NCBI GenBank assembly: GCA_020348385.1
Contig: CP070750.1
Location: forward strand, 3,742,553 to 3,806,552
Length of the DNA: 64,000 nt
Direction of reading: 5' to 3'
Source of the DNA: Candidatus Aminicenantota bacterium
GTDB lineage: Bacteria; Acidobacteriota; Aminicenantia; Aminicenantales; Aminicenantaceae
A program made the position numbers and the translations under genes. The notes under the pieces were generated by a model that saw only the letters and a program-made list of their open reading frames with translations, did not search any database and was not told the DNA's origin. Of the stretch, positions 25,381 through 33,722 are shown piece by piece. Positions within the stretch are counted from its first letter, which is position 1. Every line of letters starts with the position of its first letter.

Positions 25381-26484
25381 ATGTGGTTCAACCGGATGGA
25401 ACTCGAGATTTGGTTTGATAAGTACCAGTATGCCGTCGATTATGACATAGGAGAGAGCGCTGTCAAGGCACTCTCAGTCAAAGATATCGACATCGACCTG
25501 GGAAAGATACTCTTAAGGTATGGATATCATACGGGTCGTCCTGATCTCAAGGAAGCCCTTGCCGAACAGTACCCGGGGCTTTCCGGTGATCACATCATAG
25601 TCACGACGGGAGCCAGCGAGGCGAATTTTATCGTTGTTTCTGCCCTTGTCAAACCAGGCGATCACGTTGTCATCGAACACCCTAATTATCCTTCCTTATA
25701 CGAGGTTCCCAGATCTTTGGGTTGTGATGTGAGCCTGTACACACTGAAATTCGAAAACGGATTCAGACCTGACTTGGCCGAGTTGAAAAAGAAAATCACA
25801 CCCCAGACAAAGCTGGTGAGTCTGACTCACCCAAATAATCCAACTGGATCGATGATATCTGAGGAGGTTCTTCACAGCGTCATAGAACTAGTTGAATCCA
25901 AAGATACCTATTTGTTGTTTGATGAGACCTATAGGCACATGGCATCGGATGAAAAACTACTGCCTCCGGCAGCAGCGCTCAGCCCGAATGTCGTCAGCAT
26001 TGCCAGCATGTCCAAATGTTATGGTCTTCCGGGAATCCGCACAGGTTGGCTGGCGACCAAAAGTCCTTTCATTCTGGATTCGGCTGTGGCCATCAGAGAA
26101 CAACTGAGTATATCCAATAATAGTCTGAGTGAAGAGATTGCTCTTTCCGTTTTACGCCGGAAGGATAAGTTTTTAGCTGATGCCAGAACCAGGATTGAAT
26201 TCAATCGCAAGATCGTGGCCGATTGGATGTCCAAACAAAACGATTTTGAATGGGTATACCCTGAGGTTGGAGTTGTTTGTTTCCCCAGGATAAAAAAATA
26301 TGTGAACGTCGATCCAGAAGAGGTTTACCGCTTATTGGCCGAAAAATACAGGACATTCGTAGTCCCCGGCCGTTGTTTCGAGATGGATGAGCGGCACTTC
26401 AGGATCGGATTTGGTGCAGATCCGGGAGAAATCGAGATAGGTCTTGCGAACTTGAATATAGCTTTAAACGAACTTGCCTTTTAG
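25381..26484 (+). CDS. Fold-type I PLP aminotransferase (class I/II), paralogue 2
   Basis: This 367-aa PLP enzyme is a relative of the protein at 8560-9639, sharing its short, compact layout. Visible motifs are TTGASEANFIV, LTHPNNPTGS, the cofactor Asp in LLFDETYRHM, the Schiff-base Lys in ASMSKCYGLPGIRTGW and FRIGFGADPGE. The start at 25381 has AGGAGGG upstream. It converges on the Tat-exported TIGR04076-type gene with 2 bp between stops. Amino-acid transamination or beta-elimination are possible; the substrate cannot be told from sequence. Confidence 0.87.
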   Translation: MWFNRMELEIWFDKYQYAVDYDIGESAVKALSVKDIDIDLGKILLRYGYHTGRPDLKEALAEQYPGLSGDHIIVTTGASEANFIVVSALVKPGDHVVIEHPNYPSLYEVPRSLGCDVSLYTLKFENGFRPDLAELKKKITPQTKLVSLTHPNNPTGSMISEEVLHSVIELVESKDTYLLFDETYRHMASDEKLLPPAAALSPNVVSIASMSKCYGLPGIRTGWLATKSPFILDSAVAIREQLSISNNSLSEEIALSVLRRKDKFLADARTRIEFNRKIVADWMSKQNDFEWVYPEVGVVCFPRIKKYVNVDPEEVYRLLAEKYRTFVVPGRCFEMDERHFRIGFGADPGEIEIGLANLNIALNELAF

Positions 26485-26486
26485 GA

Positions 26487-26906
26487 TCAGAGCTTGACCG
26501 TTCTTTTGTCTTTGAAAGTGCGTGTGATCTTCATAACGATTCCTGCTTCAGTCGGATCGGGACAGCGGATGTATTCTGTAGTCACTCCCTCGGGATCGAT
26601 GACTTTTTCATAGGGTGTGCCTTGATATTTCCATGGAAAAATGGCGCCTCTGGATAGGGAAATAACCACAGGATCTAGCGCGCTTGCCAACCAATTGCAT
26701 ACATTCCCGATTTCTTTGGGCCATATAAATTTTTCACCCATTTTATGGCACCGTGTTTTCGGACCGACTTCCACGACTTCGATCTCCATGTCGTATCTGC
26801 GGAGGACGACCTCCTTTTCTTTGTCGCCGGTTGCTTGGGCCATTGGAAAAGCAGCAATTCCTGCTGTCCCACAGCTAGTCTTTTTTAAAAATTCTCTTCG
26901 TTTCAT
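26487..26906 (-). CDS. TIGR04076-type protein with Tat signal peptide
   Basis: The 139-aa product starts with a twin-arginine signal (KRREFLKKTSCGTAGIAAFP). The mature part has the pattern of small TIGR04076 proteins: IEVVEVGPKTRCHKMGEKF, NVCNWLASAL, LSRGAIFPW and the late IRCPDPTEAG. ATG 26906 is chosen over an upstream ATG because AAGGAGA precedes it and the Tat motif then sits at the N-terminus. A second family member without a signal lies at 34959-35246. Function of the family is not established; the conserved Cys residues may bind metal or a cluster, by inference. Confidence 0.7.
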   Translation of the reverse strand: MKRREFLKKTSCGTAGIAAFPMAQATGDKEKEVVLRRYDMEIEVVEVGPKTRCHKMGEKFIWPKEIGNVCNWLASALDPVVISLSRGAIFPWKYQGTPYEKVIDPEGVTTEYIRCPDPTEAGIVMKITRTFKDKRTVKL

Positions 26907-26998
26907 CGATTCTCCTTTTGGGTTTTCATCTGGGCTTTGAAAAATAATATATGGCTTAAATGAACTGATTGCAATAGACAAAAGTCTCATTCTGTTTT

Positions 26999-28411
26999 TT
27001 GAGAACGTTTGACCGGGATTATGGGCTGTGCTATATGTTACACAAGATGCCAGCCCAGGAAAAATCCTCAGGGTATTCTTTCCGGAAGGTTCTGGGCGTG
27101 CCTGACGGTATCGCCATCCTAATCGGGATCAGTATCGGTGCCGGGATCTATTCCACGCCTCAAATCATAGCCGGTTACCTCGGATCCTTTGGCCCCATCC
27201 TTCTCCTTTGGCTTTTGGCCGGCGTCTTCGTTTTTACAAGCGGATTGATCTATGCGGAACTGGGAACCCGGATGCCATCGACGGGTGGGGAATACCTTTA
27301 CATAAGCCGGTGTTTTGGGCCCTTCGCCGGATTTGTGTTCGGATGGGCCCAGCTCTTTATCGTCCGGACGAGCGCAGCCGCAGGGTTGGCCTTGATCGTA
27401 GCGGATTATTTCGGCTACTTTATCGTCCTGGATAAAACTAGCAGGGTTTTGACAGCGCTTGCTGTCATCTTTCTGTTTGGTTTGTTGAACTATATCGGCA
27501 TTCAGAGGGCCAGCATCTACCAGAAGCTCTCGACTATTCTAAAAGTTGGAGCTCTTATGACCATTGTCGCAGTGGGTTTTTTGTTCAGTGGCGGCCATGA
27601 AAATTTGCTTTCCTCCCACGCCGCTCCCGAAGGAGGAGTGGGGCCTGTGGGCAATGTTGTCGCTGCTTTGATGTTGATCATTTTTTCCCATACAGGATGG
27701 GAAAGGATCGGATATTCTGCCGGAGAAATGAAAAATCCCAAACGCGTTATCCCCCTAAGCTTGATGATCGGCATCACCCTGGTTGTTCTGCTGTATGCGC
27801 TGACCAATCTAACTTACCACAAGACCCTGGGAATGGCGGGCATGAGGGAAAGCACGATCGTCGCATCAGATGTCCTGACCGTGCTCATCGGCCCTGTCGG
27901 AGCAGCTCTGATCGCCATTCTTGTGATTATTTCCGCCTCTGGAAGCATTAACGGAACCATGATGACCGCACCGCGAGTTTATTATGCCATGTCAAGAGAC
28001 GGTCTTTTCTTCAAATGGCTGGATTTTGTCCATCCGCGGTTCCGAACTCCCTCCCGGGCGATAGTCGCACACTGTGTTTGGGCCGGGGCAATTCTCCTCA
28101 TCCGAGGAACTTTTGAAACCATTGCAGCCGGTCTTGTGTTTGCCATCCTGATTTTTTACGGGCTTTCCACCCTGGCGCTTTTCAGGATGAGGAGAGGAAA
28201 TATAGGAGGACCTGACATCTTCCGTGTCCCCTTATATCCTTTCCTTCCCCTCATTTTTCTTCTGCTGATTATTGGATTAATCCTTCTCAGGGCTTATTTC
28301 GAGTGGCAGAAATCTTTGGTGGATCTGGCTTTTATCGTGACGGGAATCCCGTTTGCATTTTATTGGTGTCGGAGAAAAAGGAAAACAAAAGATGGGCTTA
28401 AAACAGCTTAA
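26999..28411 (+). CDS. APC-family amino acid permease, copy 1
   Basis: This is an inner-membrane amino acid transporter of the APC superfamily with about 12 helices. Helix 1 has the substrate-backbone motif IGISIGAGIYSTP and helix 3 region YAELGTRMPSTGGEYLYI. Later segments are GWERIGYSAGEMKNPKRVIP and SGSINGTMMTAPRVYYAMSRDGLFFKWL. The best start is uncertain: TTG 26999, ATG 27035 and ATG 27050 are all in frame and none has a good ribosome site; the conserved region begins after all of them. It overlaps the IorA-like gene by 20 bases, pointing to a joint operon for uptake and oxidation of an amino-acid-derived substrate. Confidence 0.9.
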   Translation: MRTFDRDYGLCYMLHKMPAQEKSSGYSFRKVLGVPDGIAILIGISIGAGIYSTPQIIAGYLGSFGPILLLWLLAGVFVFTSGLIYAELGTRMPSTGGEYLYISRCFGPFAGFVFGWAQLFIVRTSAAAGLALIVADYFGYFIVLDKTSRVLTALAVIFLFGLLNYIGIQRASIYQKLSTILKVGALMTIVAVGFLFSGGHENLLSSHAAPEGGVGPVGNVVAALMLIIFSHTGWERIGYSAGEMKNPKRVIPLSLMIGITLVVLLYALTNLTYHKTLGMAGMRESTIVASDVLTVLIGPVGAALIAILVIISASGSINGTMMTAPRVYYAMSRDGLFFKWLDFVHPRFRTPSRAIVAHCVWAGAILLIRGTFETIAAGLVFAILIFYGLSTLALFRMRRGNIGGPDIFRVPLYPFLPLIFLLLIIGLILLRAYFEWQKSLVDLAFIVTGIPFAFYWCRRKRKTKDGLKTA

Positions 28412-29990
28412 TGGAGACCAGGCCATGGCCTACGGGGCCTTATCTTCCGGTGTCAGGCTTGTGACAGGTTATCCCGGATCCCCTAGCTCTGGGACAGTCG
28501 AAACGCTGATAGATCTGGCAAAGGAAAACAACTTATATGTGGAATGGTCGAGTAACGAAAAAGTGGCCATAGAGATGGGGATCGGGGCATCCATTGCGGG
28601 GCGGCGAGCCTTGGTTTGTACCAAGAGTGTAGGTCTGAATGTGATGGTGGACCCGTTGATGGCGCTGAATCTGACGCCGGTGAACGGAGGGCTTGTCATT
28701 CTTCTCGGGGACGATCCTGGAGGATACGGATCCCAAAACGACCAGGATTCGAGACCTCTGGCTGCATCACTGGAGATGCCGATGATGGAGCCGGAAGGAC
28801 CGGCTGAAGCACACGTGATGATGAGAGAGGCCTTTGCTCTATCTGAAAAATTTCATACGGCTGTGATTATTCGCGAGACTCGAAGTTTTTCCCAACAAGA
28901 GGAGTCGGTCCTTATATCAGATGGGCCATACCAAGAATACGATATTGGCCTTGCCCGAGAACCCTTCAGGTTTGTTCCGGTCCCGCTCAATGCCGTAGAA
29001 AAGCACAGAGCTTTGCATGATCGGTTAGAGGCTGTGAGGGAATGGGCAGAAAGCTCTGTTTTCAATCGAGAAACCGGTAAGGGAGAAAAAGGGATAATTG
29101 CTGCTGGGTTTGCTTACAAAAAATTCCTTGATGTTGTGGGAAAGGATCCTCCTAAGGATTTTCGTTTGCTCAAATTGAGCGTCCTGTATCCTCTGCCCAG
29201 AAAACTCATCACGAATTTTCTCCGAAATTGTCAGGAAGTTCTAGTGATCGAAGAAACCGAGCCGTTTCTTGAAACTCGTATCCTGGCCATTGCCCATGAC
29301 TCGGATTGTTCGACCAAAATCATAGGCAAAAAGAATCGTCATCTCACCCGAGAAGGGGAATTGTTGCGATGGCAGATCCAGCGTGTTCTGACCGATTTTA
29401 TCCCGGGTGTTATCCCGATAAGGGAATACCTGAAAGAAAATGAGGTGTCAGAAAGGCCGAAAAAAAAGGATCACTGCGCTATGTGCAGGTATGATGAAGT
29501 TCTGGACAAGCTGGAGGAGGCCGCTAGAAGCCTGGGGCAAAAGCCCGTTCTTATCGGTGATCCAGGGTGCCTGGTCACGGTGGCGGACCGGCTCGATGCC
29601 AAGTATGCCCTCGGCTCTGCGGTCGGCGTGGCCGATGGTTTGAGCAAAGCGGGAATCGATGAGCGAACTGTTGCCGTATTTGGCGATTCTTCCTTTTTCC
29701 ATTCTGCGCTTCCTGCTCTTTGTAACGTAGCCCATAACCGTAGCAGTATTTTAATGGTCGTCCTGGATAACAAGGCTACGGCCACCTCCGGATTCCAACC
29801 TCATCCGGGAGTCGGGAAAAATGCTTGGGGAAAGGAAGCGCCGGCCTTGGATATAGAAGAGATCGCCTGCGCCTGCGGTGTGAAAAATATTTTTATATCT
29901 GGCCTTGACGATTCGAAACATGAACTGAATAACATATTTAGGAAGGCTTTAAACCTCAAAGAGCTGACCTTGGTTATCGTTCGGATATAA
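28392..29990 (+). CDS. IorA-like TPP-dependent 2-oxoacid oxidoreductase subunit without ferredoxin domain
   Basis: IorA is the large subunit of indolepyruvate:ferredoxin oxidoreductase, oxidising aryl-pyruvates to acyl-CoA. The 532-aa protein has the pyrimidine-binding N-terminus (GDQAMAYGALSSGVRLVTGY), the VEWSSNEKVAIEMGIGAS segment and a TPP domain with VAVFGDSSFFHSALPAL and LDNKATATSGFQPHPG. Unlike typical IorA (about 600 aa) it stops after the TPP domain and lacks the C-terminal 2[4Fe-4S] domain; the usual LCPGCPH-like motif is replaced by HCAMCRY. No iorB follows. ATG 28392 is preferred (AAGGAAAAC upstream), giving a 20-bp overlap with the permease gene. Confidence 0.82.
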   Translation: MGLKQLNGDQAMAYGALSSGVRLVTGYPGSPSSGTVETLIDLAKENNLYVEWSSNEKVAIEMGIGASIAGRRALVCTKSVGLNVMVDPLMALNLTPVNGGLVILLGDDPGGYGSQNDQDSRPLAASLEMPMMEPEGPAEAHVMMREAFALSEKFHTAVIIRETRSFSQQEESVLISDGPYQEYDIGLAREPFRFVPVPLNAVEKHRALHDRLEAVREWAESSVFNRETGKGEKGIIAAGFAYKKFLDVVGKDPPKDFRLLKLSVLYPLPRKLITNFLRNCQEVLVIEETEPFLETRILAIAHDSDCSTKIIGKKNRHLTREGELLRWQIQRVLTDFIPGVIPIREYLKENEVSERPKKKDHCAMCRYDEVLDKLEEAARSLGQKPVLIGDPGCLVTVADRLDAKYALGSAVGVADGLSKAGIDERTVAVFGDSSFFHSALPALCNVAHNRSSILMVVLDNKATATSGFQPHPGVGKNAWGKEAPALDIEEIACACGVKNIFISGLDDSKHELNNIFRKALNLKELTLVIVRI

Positions 29991-30066
29991 TGAAATAGAC
30001 TTTCTAACAAAGCAAATGTTGACCGGAAATATCGATCATGGTTATATTGCTTTTAGGGAGTGTGAA

Positions 30067-30669
30067 GTGAGAAATAAATCGAAGTTTATGGTCCTTTGGT
30101 TACTGATGATAATGGTCGGTTTCTCTTTATATGGCTATGCAGGAGAAAATAAAGAGGATACGGCGCTTCTGCTTATCGATATCCAAGATTTTTATTTTCT
30201 TGGAGGAAGGTCGGAACTGGTCGATCCTGAAGCAGCGAGTTTGAATGCAAAAAAGCTTCTTCAGAAGTTCCGCGAGAAAAAAAAGTTGGTCGTGCATGTC
30301 CGCCACATTACAGATACAGGAGGAGAGATCCATAAGAATGTATACCCCATAGAAGGGGAGAAGGTCGTCTCTAAGAATCATGTCAACTGCTTCAAGGACA
30401 CGGATTTGCTGGAATATCTGAGGGAACACAAGATCAAGAAATTGGTGATCTGCGGGATGATGACACACATGTGTGTGGAGGCGGCCGTTCGGGCTGCCCA
30501 TGATTATGACTTTGAAACTATCCTCATCCACGATGCCTGCGCCACTCGGGCGTTGACATATGGTGATAGAGAAATCGGCGCTGCCGATGTGCATATGTCA
30601 ACTTTGAGTTCGCTCAACCGGTACTACTCCCGTGTTCTCGACACCGAGATATTTCTGAAGGATTTTTAA
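30067..30669 (+). CDS. Exported isochorismatase-family cysteine hydrolase
   Basis: Family members hydrolyse isochorismate, nicotinamide, N-carbamoyl amides and similar compounds with an Asp-Lys-Cys triad. All three are visible: Asp in LLLIDIQDFY, Lys in KVVSKNHVNCF and Cys in GMMTHMCVEAAVRAA. GTG 30067 is chosen because GGGAGTG lies just before it and the product then starts with a signal peptide (FMVLWLLMIMVGFSLYGYAGE). A signal peptide is unusual for this mostly cytoplasmic family. The next gene starts 5 bp later, so they are probably co-transcribed. Confidence 0.82.
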   Translation: MRNKSKFMVLWLLMIMVGFSLYGYAGENKEDTALLLIDIQDFYFLGGRSELVDPEAASLNAKKLLQKFREKKKLVVHVRHITDTGGEIHKNVYPIEGEKVVSKNHVNCFKDTDLLEYLREHKIKKLVICGMMTHMCVEAAVRAAHDYDFETILIHDACATRALTYGDREIGAADVHMSTLSSLNRYYSRVLDTEIFLKDF

Positions 30670-30674
30670 AGAAA

Positions 30675-31082
30675 ATGATAGAAAAGATCGACCGGGAAAG
30701 GATAGAAAGGTTTCCACTCGGTGTGGTGATTATCGCGGTGGTTTTGTTTTTTGTCGCGTTGGGCACGGCCTCTTATTGGGTTTTGAGATGGATCGGCAAA
30801 CCCGTTGCTGAAACCCTGCCCGTGGGACCGGAGATTTACAGAGCTTTTGTTTATCCCGATATCGTGTTATCCGGGCTGCTGGTCTTGGGTGCTATTGGCT
30901 TGCTGAAACTGAAAAAATTTGGGTTCGTTGCAGCGCTTCTTGCTTTGGGTATGTGGTTTTCTGATCTGCTCCTCATCTTTGGACTCACGAAGTGGGACAG
31001 AATCAGTTTTGTGGGGCCTTGTCTGTTGTTTGTCATTTTTTCCATCGGATATCTCTGGTTAAAAAAACACCTTTTCCAATAA
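30675..31082 (+). CDS. Small four-helix membrane protein, function unknown
   Basis: The 135-aa protein has four hydrophobic segments (VVIIAVVLFFVALGTASYW, IVLSGLLVLGAIGLL, FVAALLALGMWFSDLLLIFG, LLFVIFSIGYLWL) and no motif I recognise. It follows the isochorismatase-like gene after 5 bp. Its stop codon overlaps the left arm of the 130-bp inverted-repeat element at 31081-31210, so the element inserted at, or has extended to, the very end of the gene. Confidence 0.65.
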   Translation: MIEKIDRERIERFPLGVVIIAVVLFFVALGTASYWVLRWIGKPVAETLPVGPEIYRAFVYPDIVLSGLLVLGAIGLLKLKKFGFVAALLALGMWFSDLLLIFGLTKWDRISFVGPCLLFVIFSIGYLWLKKHLFQ

Positions 31083-31210
31083 AAGGGGACGGTTCTATTT
31101 TTTAGCTAACGATCACTCTAGTCTAATATTCTAAAACTTCTTTTTGGTGTCCTAGATTAAAGTTTGATTTCGGATTAACAAGAAACAAAAAAATAGAACC
31201 GTCCCCTTTT
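31081..31210. repeat. 130-bp element with perfect 23-bp terminal inverted repeats
   Basis: Left arm 31081-31103 and right arm 31188-31210 are perfect inverted copies (core GGGGACGGTTCT). The A+T-rich 84-bp centre holds no open frame. The structure resembles a MITE or a REP-type element. A promoter -35 box starts 10 bp after the right arm. Confidence 0.85.
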
Positions 31211-31219
31211 TACTTTTTA

Positions 31220-31247
31220 TTGACAAATGAATTGGTATGATGATAAT
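31220..31247 (+). promoter_or_regulatory. Sigma70-type promoter of the HAL-like gene
   Basis: TTGACA at 31220-31225, a 16-bp spacer and GATAAT at 31242-31247. The ATG at 31297 has AAGGAGAAG upstream. The promoter directly abuts the inverted-repeat element. Confidence 0.65.
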
Positions 31248-31296
31248 ACGAATTTGGAACTTGCTAAATAATGACACGCACATAAGGAGAAGAAAA

Positions 31297-32820
31297 ATGG
31301 CCATAGTTTTGGATGGTTCGAGACTTTCAGTCGAAAAGATAATACAGATTGCTCGCCATAATGAAAAAGTGGAACTTCATCCGGAAGCTTTGGAGCGGAT
31401 CAAAGCCTGCCGCACCATGCTGGAGAAAAAAATAAAAGCCCGTGAGATCATGTATGGGATCAATACAGGTATCGGAGAGTTTTCAGAAGTCATACTGGAC
31501 GATGCCCAAGTTCAACAATTTCAGAAATATCTGATATACAACCATGCGGCCGGTATCGGCGATCCTGCCTCCATCGAACATGTTCGGGGAGCTATGGCGG
31601 GCCGGATCAATGTCCATGCCAAAGGGAGATCAGGCTGCCGGCCGGAAATCACCATGACTCTGATCGACATGTTGAACAAGGGGGTGACTCCTGTTGTTTG
31701 CCAGAAAGGTTCTGTGGGAGCATGCGGAGACTTGGCCCCAATGTCCCAGATCGCCCTGCTTCTTATGGGAGAGGGTGAGGCCTATTTCCAGGGAGAAAAA
31801 CTTCCCGGGAAAGAGGCTCTGGAACATGCCGGGATTCCCATTCCCGGATTGAAGGCCAGGGATGGATTGGCCACCATAAACGGCTCCAACTTGATAACAT
31901 CCATGAGCGCCATGCAGTTGTACGATATAAACCGCTGGCTGAAGCAGGCCGAGATCGCCTGCGCCATGACGCTCGAGGCTCTGAATGCCAACATGAAACC
32001 CTATGATGTTCGTCTGCATCAGGCACGCGGTTTTCCCGGGGCTGTTAGAACAGCCTCTGCCCTGATGAGGTGTATCGAAGGAAGCGATCTCTTGTCGGGC
32101 AAGTTCAAGATCAAAGTTCAGGATGCCTATTCCATGCGATCTTCTCCACAGGTTATCGGAGCAGCACATGATGCCGTGGCTCACGCCAAAAAACAGGTAG
32201 AGATCGAGCTCAACGGTGTTGGGGATAATCCCATCTTTTTTACCGAGTATGAATTGACACTGACCGGCGCCAACTTCCAGGGTACCCCCGTCTCTCTCCC
32301 GATGGATATGGCCGGAGCTGCGGTCACGATGGTGAGCGTGATCTCGGAAAGGCGTCTTAACCGCATGACCAACCCTGCTTTGAGTGTGGGATTGCCCGCT
32401 TTTCTGACAAAGGGAGCTGGGATGATGTCCGGGATGATGCTCAGCCAGTACACGGCGGACTCGCTGATCGTCGAACAACGCATTTTGTCCGCTCCCGCCT
32501 CGATCATGTCCATTCCTGCTGCAGCCGATCAGGAGGACTTTGTGTCGATGGGCATGAACACAGCGATCAAAAACGAGCAGATCATCGATAACGCCTATGG
32601 TGTTTTAGGCATAGAGTTCATGGCGGCAGCCCAGGCTTTGGATTTCCGGGAATTTACTCCGGGAAAAGGCGTATCGGCAGCCAAAAATGTGATCCGGAAA
32701 TATGTCGAGTTTCTGGATGAGGATCGGCCCCTGTACCCCGACCATACCCGGATGAAGGAGCTTGTCAAATCCTGCGAGATTTTAGAAGAGGTTGAGAAAG
32801 AGATCGGCTCTCTGGGATAG
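31297..32820 (+). CDS. Histidine ammonia-lyase family enzyme with Ala-Cys-Gly MIO triad
   Basis: Aromatic amino acid lyases remove ammonia from His, Phe or Tyr using an MIO group formed from an Ala-Ser-Gly triad. Here the triad is Ala142-Cys143-Gly144 (GSVGACGDLAPMSQ); codon TGC at 31723-31725. The selectivity region reads YNHAAGIG, keeping the His of HAL. Other landmarks are YGINTGIGEF, RPEITMTLIDMLN, INGSNLITSMS, QDAYSMRSSPQVIGA, GDNPIFF and NHxx-like late segments. Length 507 matches HutH (about 510). No hutU or hutI is adjacent. The start at 31297 fits AAGGAG. It could be a true HAL or a related lyase or aminomutase. Confidence 0.85.
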   Translation: MAIVLDGSRLSVEKIIQIARHNEKVELHPEALERIKACRTMLEKKIKAREIMYGINTGIGEFSEVILDDAQVQQFQKYLIYNHAAGIGDPASIEHVRGAMAGRINVHAKGRSGCRPEITMTLIDMLNKGVTPVVCQKGSVGACGDLAPMSQIALLLMGEGEAYFQGEKLPGKEALEHAGIPIPGLKARDGLATINGSNLITSMSAMQLYDINRWLKQAEIACAMTLEALNANMKPYDVRLHQARGFPGAVRTASALMRCIEGSDLLSGKFKIKVQDAYSMRSSPQVIGAAHDAVAHAKKQVEIELNGVGDNPIFFTEYELTLTGANFQGTPVSLPMDMAGAAVTMVSVISERRLNRMTNPALSVGLPAFLTKGAGMMSGMMLSQYTADSLIVEQRILSAPASIMSIPAAADQEDFVSMGMNTAIKNEQIIDNAYGVLGIEFMAAAQALDFREFTPGKGVSAAKNVIRKYVEFLDEDRPLYPDHTRMKELVKSCEILEEVEKEIGSLG

Positions 32821-32824
32821 TTCC

Positions 32825-33538
32825 TTACCCTTTCTTATTCACGACTCTGTAGTACTGCCGCAGATCCTTCTGGACATCCGCAATGTGTTTTTTCATCAGG
32901 CTGGATGCCTTTAATGGATCTTTCTTTTTGATAGCGTTGAAGATATCTCGGTGTGCCTTCAAATATCGCTTTTGATCGTGGAGGACAAGGAAGGCCTCGT
33001 GCATGAATTTTTCCATCAGGCCACGTAAAGTTGCCAGAAGATGGATCATGACGCGATTTTGAGTGGCCTGGGCGATAAGGAAATGGAAATTGATGTCCTG
33101 TTCAGAGAGTTTTTGGGTATCCCCCTTTTCATTTGCCGTTGCCATGTCGTCGATCAGGGTTCCCATATCTTGAATTTGCTTTGGCGTGGCGTTCTTGGCT
33201 GCCAGACGGACAGCCCCGATCTCGATGAACTGCCTGGCTTCGAGGAGCTCTATGGTGGCTTTTTCATCTGTGATAAACGGCGCAGAAAGATGGTCGGCGT
33301 AAAGGGCGGAAAACCTGGACTTTACAATGGTGCCGAATCCCTGATGTTGTTCGAGGACACCGAGCACGCATAAAGTATTGAAGGCCTCACGGAGCGATGT
33401 CCGGCTGACGCCAAGATGAGCGGCAAATTCGTTTTGATTCGGGAGCCTGTCTCCTTCCTTGAGTTCACCCGATTGGAGCATCCGTTTGATCTCGTCTATC
33501 ACCTCATCGGCCAGTTTCTTTTTTTTGATCAGAGCCAT
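32825..33538 (-). CDS. FadR/GntR-family transcriptional regulator (FCD domain)
   Basis: The 237-aa protein has an N-terminal winged helix (LPNQNEFAAHLGVSRTSLREAFNTL) and a C-terminal all-helical FCD ligand domain with metal-binding-type Asp and His residues (DINFHFLIAQATQN, AHRDIFNAI, MKKHIADVQ). Family members sense small carboxylates such as lactate, pyruvate or gluconate. ATG 33538 is preferred over a longer frame because the domain begins there and AAAGGG lies upstream. It ends 4 bp from the HAL-like gene, convergently. Its likely targets are its own promoter or the HAL gene, by proximity only. Confidence 0.88.
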   Translation of the reverse strand: MALIKKKKLADEVIDEIKRMLQSGELKEGDRLPNQNEFAAHLGVSRTSLREAFNTLCVLGVLEQHQGFGTIVKSRFSALYADHLSAPFITDEKATIELLEARQFIEIGAVRLAAKNATPKQIQDMGTLIDDMATANEKGDTQKLSEQDINFHFLIAQATQNRVMIHLLATLRGLMEKFMHEAFLVLHDQKRYLKAHRDIFNAIKKKDPLKASSLMKKHIADVQKDLRQYYRVVNKKG

Positions 33539-33632
33539 CGAATACCCTTTAAATACAAGTTTGCTTAACGCTTCGATCCAACACAATTTTGTCCAAACAC
33601 AGGATATTTTGTCAAGCGCTGTCTGACTGTGT

Positions 33633-33712
33633 TAGATTCCCCCGAAGAATGGGTCGTGATGTTTAAATCTTATATGGTCGCTTCAGCCATTCCTGAACGC
33701 CCGATACATCAA
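33633..33712 (+). repeat. Dispersed repeat, copy C (partial)
   Basis: About 75% identical by eye and without gaps to 63434-63510. Shared blocks include gattcc, cgaag, ctcgtga/gtcgtga, taaatctt and atggtcgctt. Only the right-hand end of the repeat family is present. It lies between the FadR-type regulator and the MFS gene. Confidence 0.65.
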
Positions 33713-33722
33713 AGAAACAAGG

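Noticed and set aside
31630..32478. 282-codon minus-strand frame opposite the HAL-like gene
   Set aside because: The product is rich in His and Gly with no domain and no ribosome site; the plus strand is an unmistakable lyase.
33587..33632. FadR-type operator upstream of the regulator
   Set aside because: Pieces such as ttttgtc repeat, but no clear palindrome of the TNGTNNNACNA type was seen.
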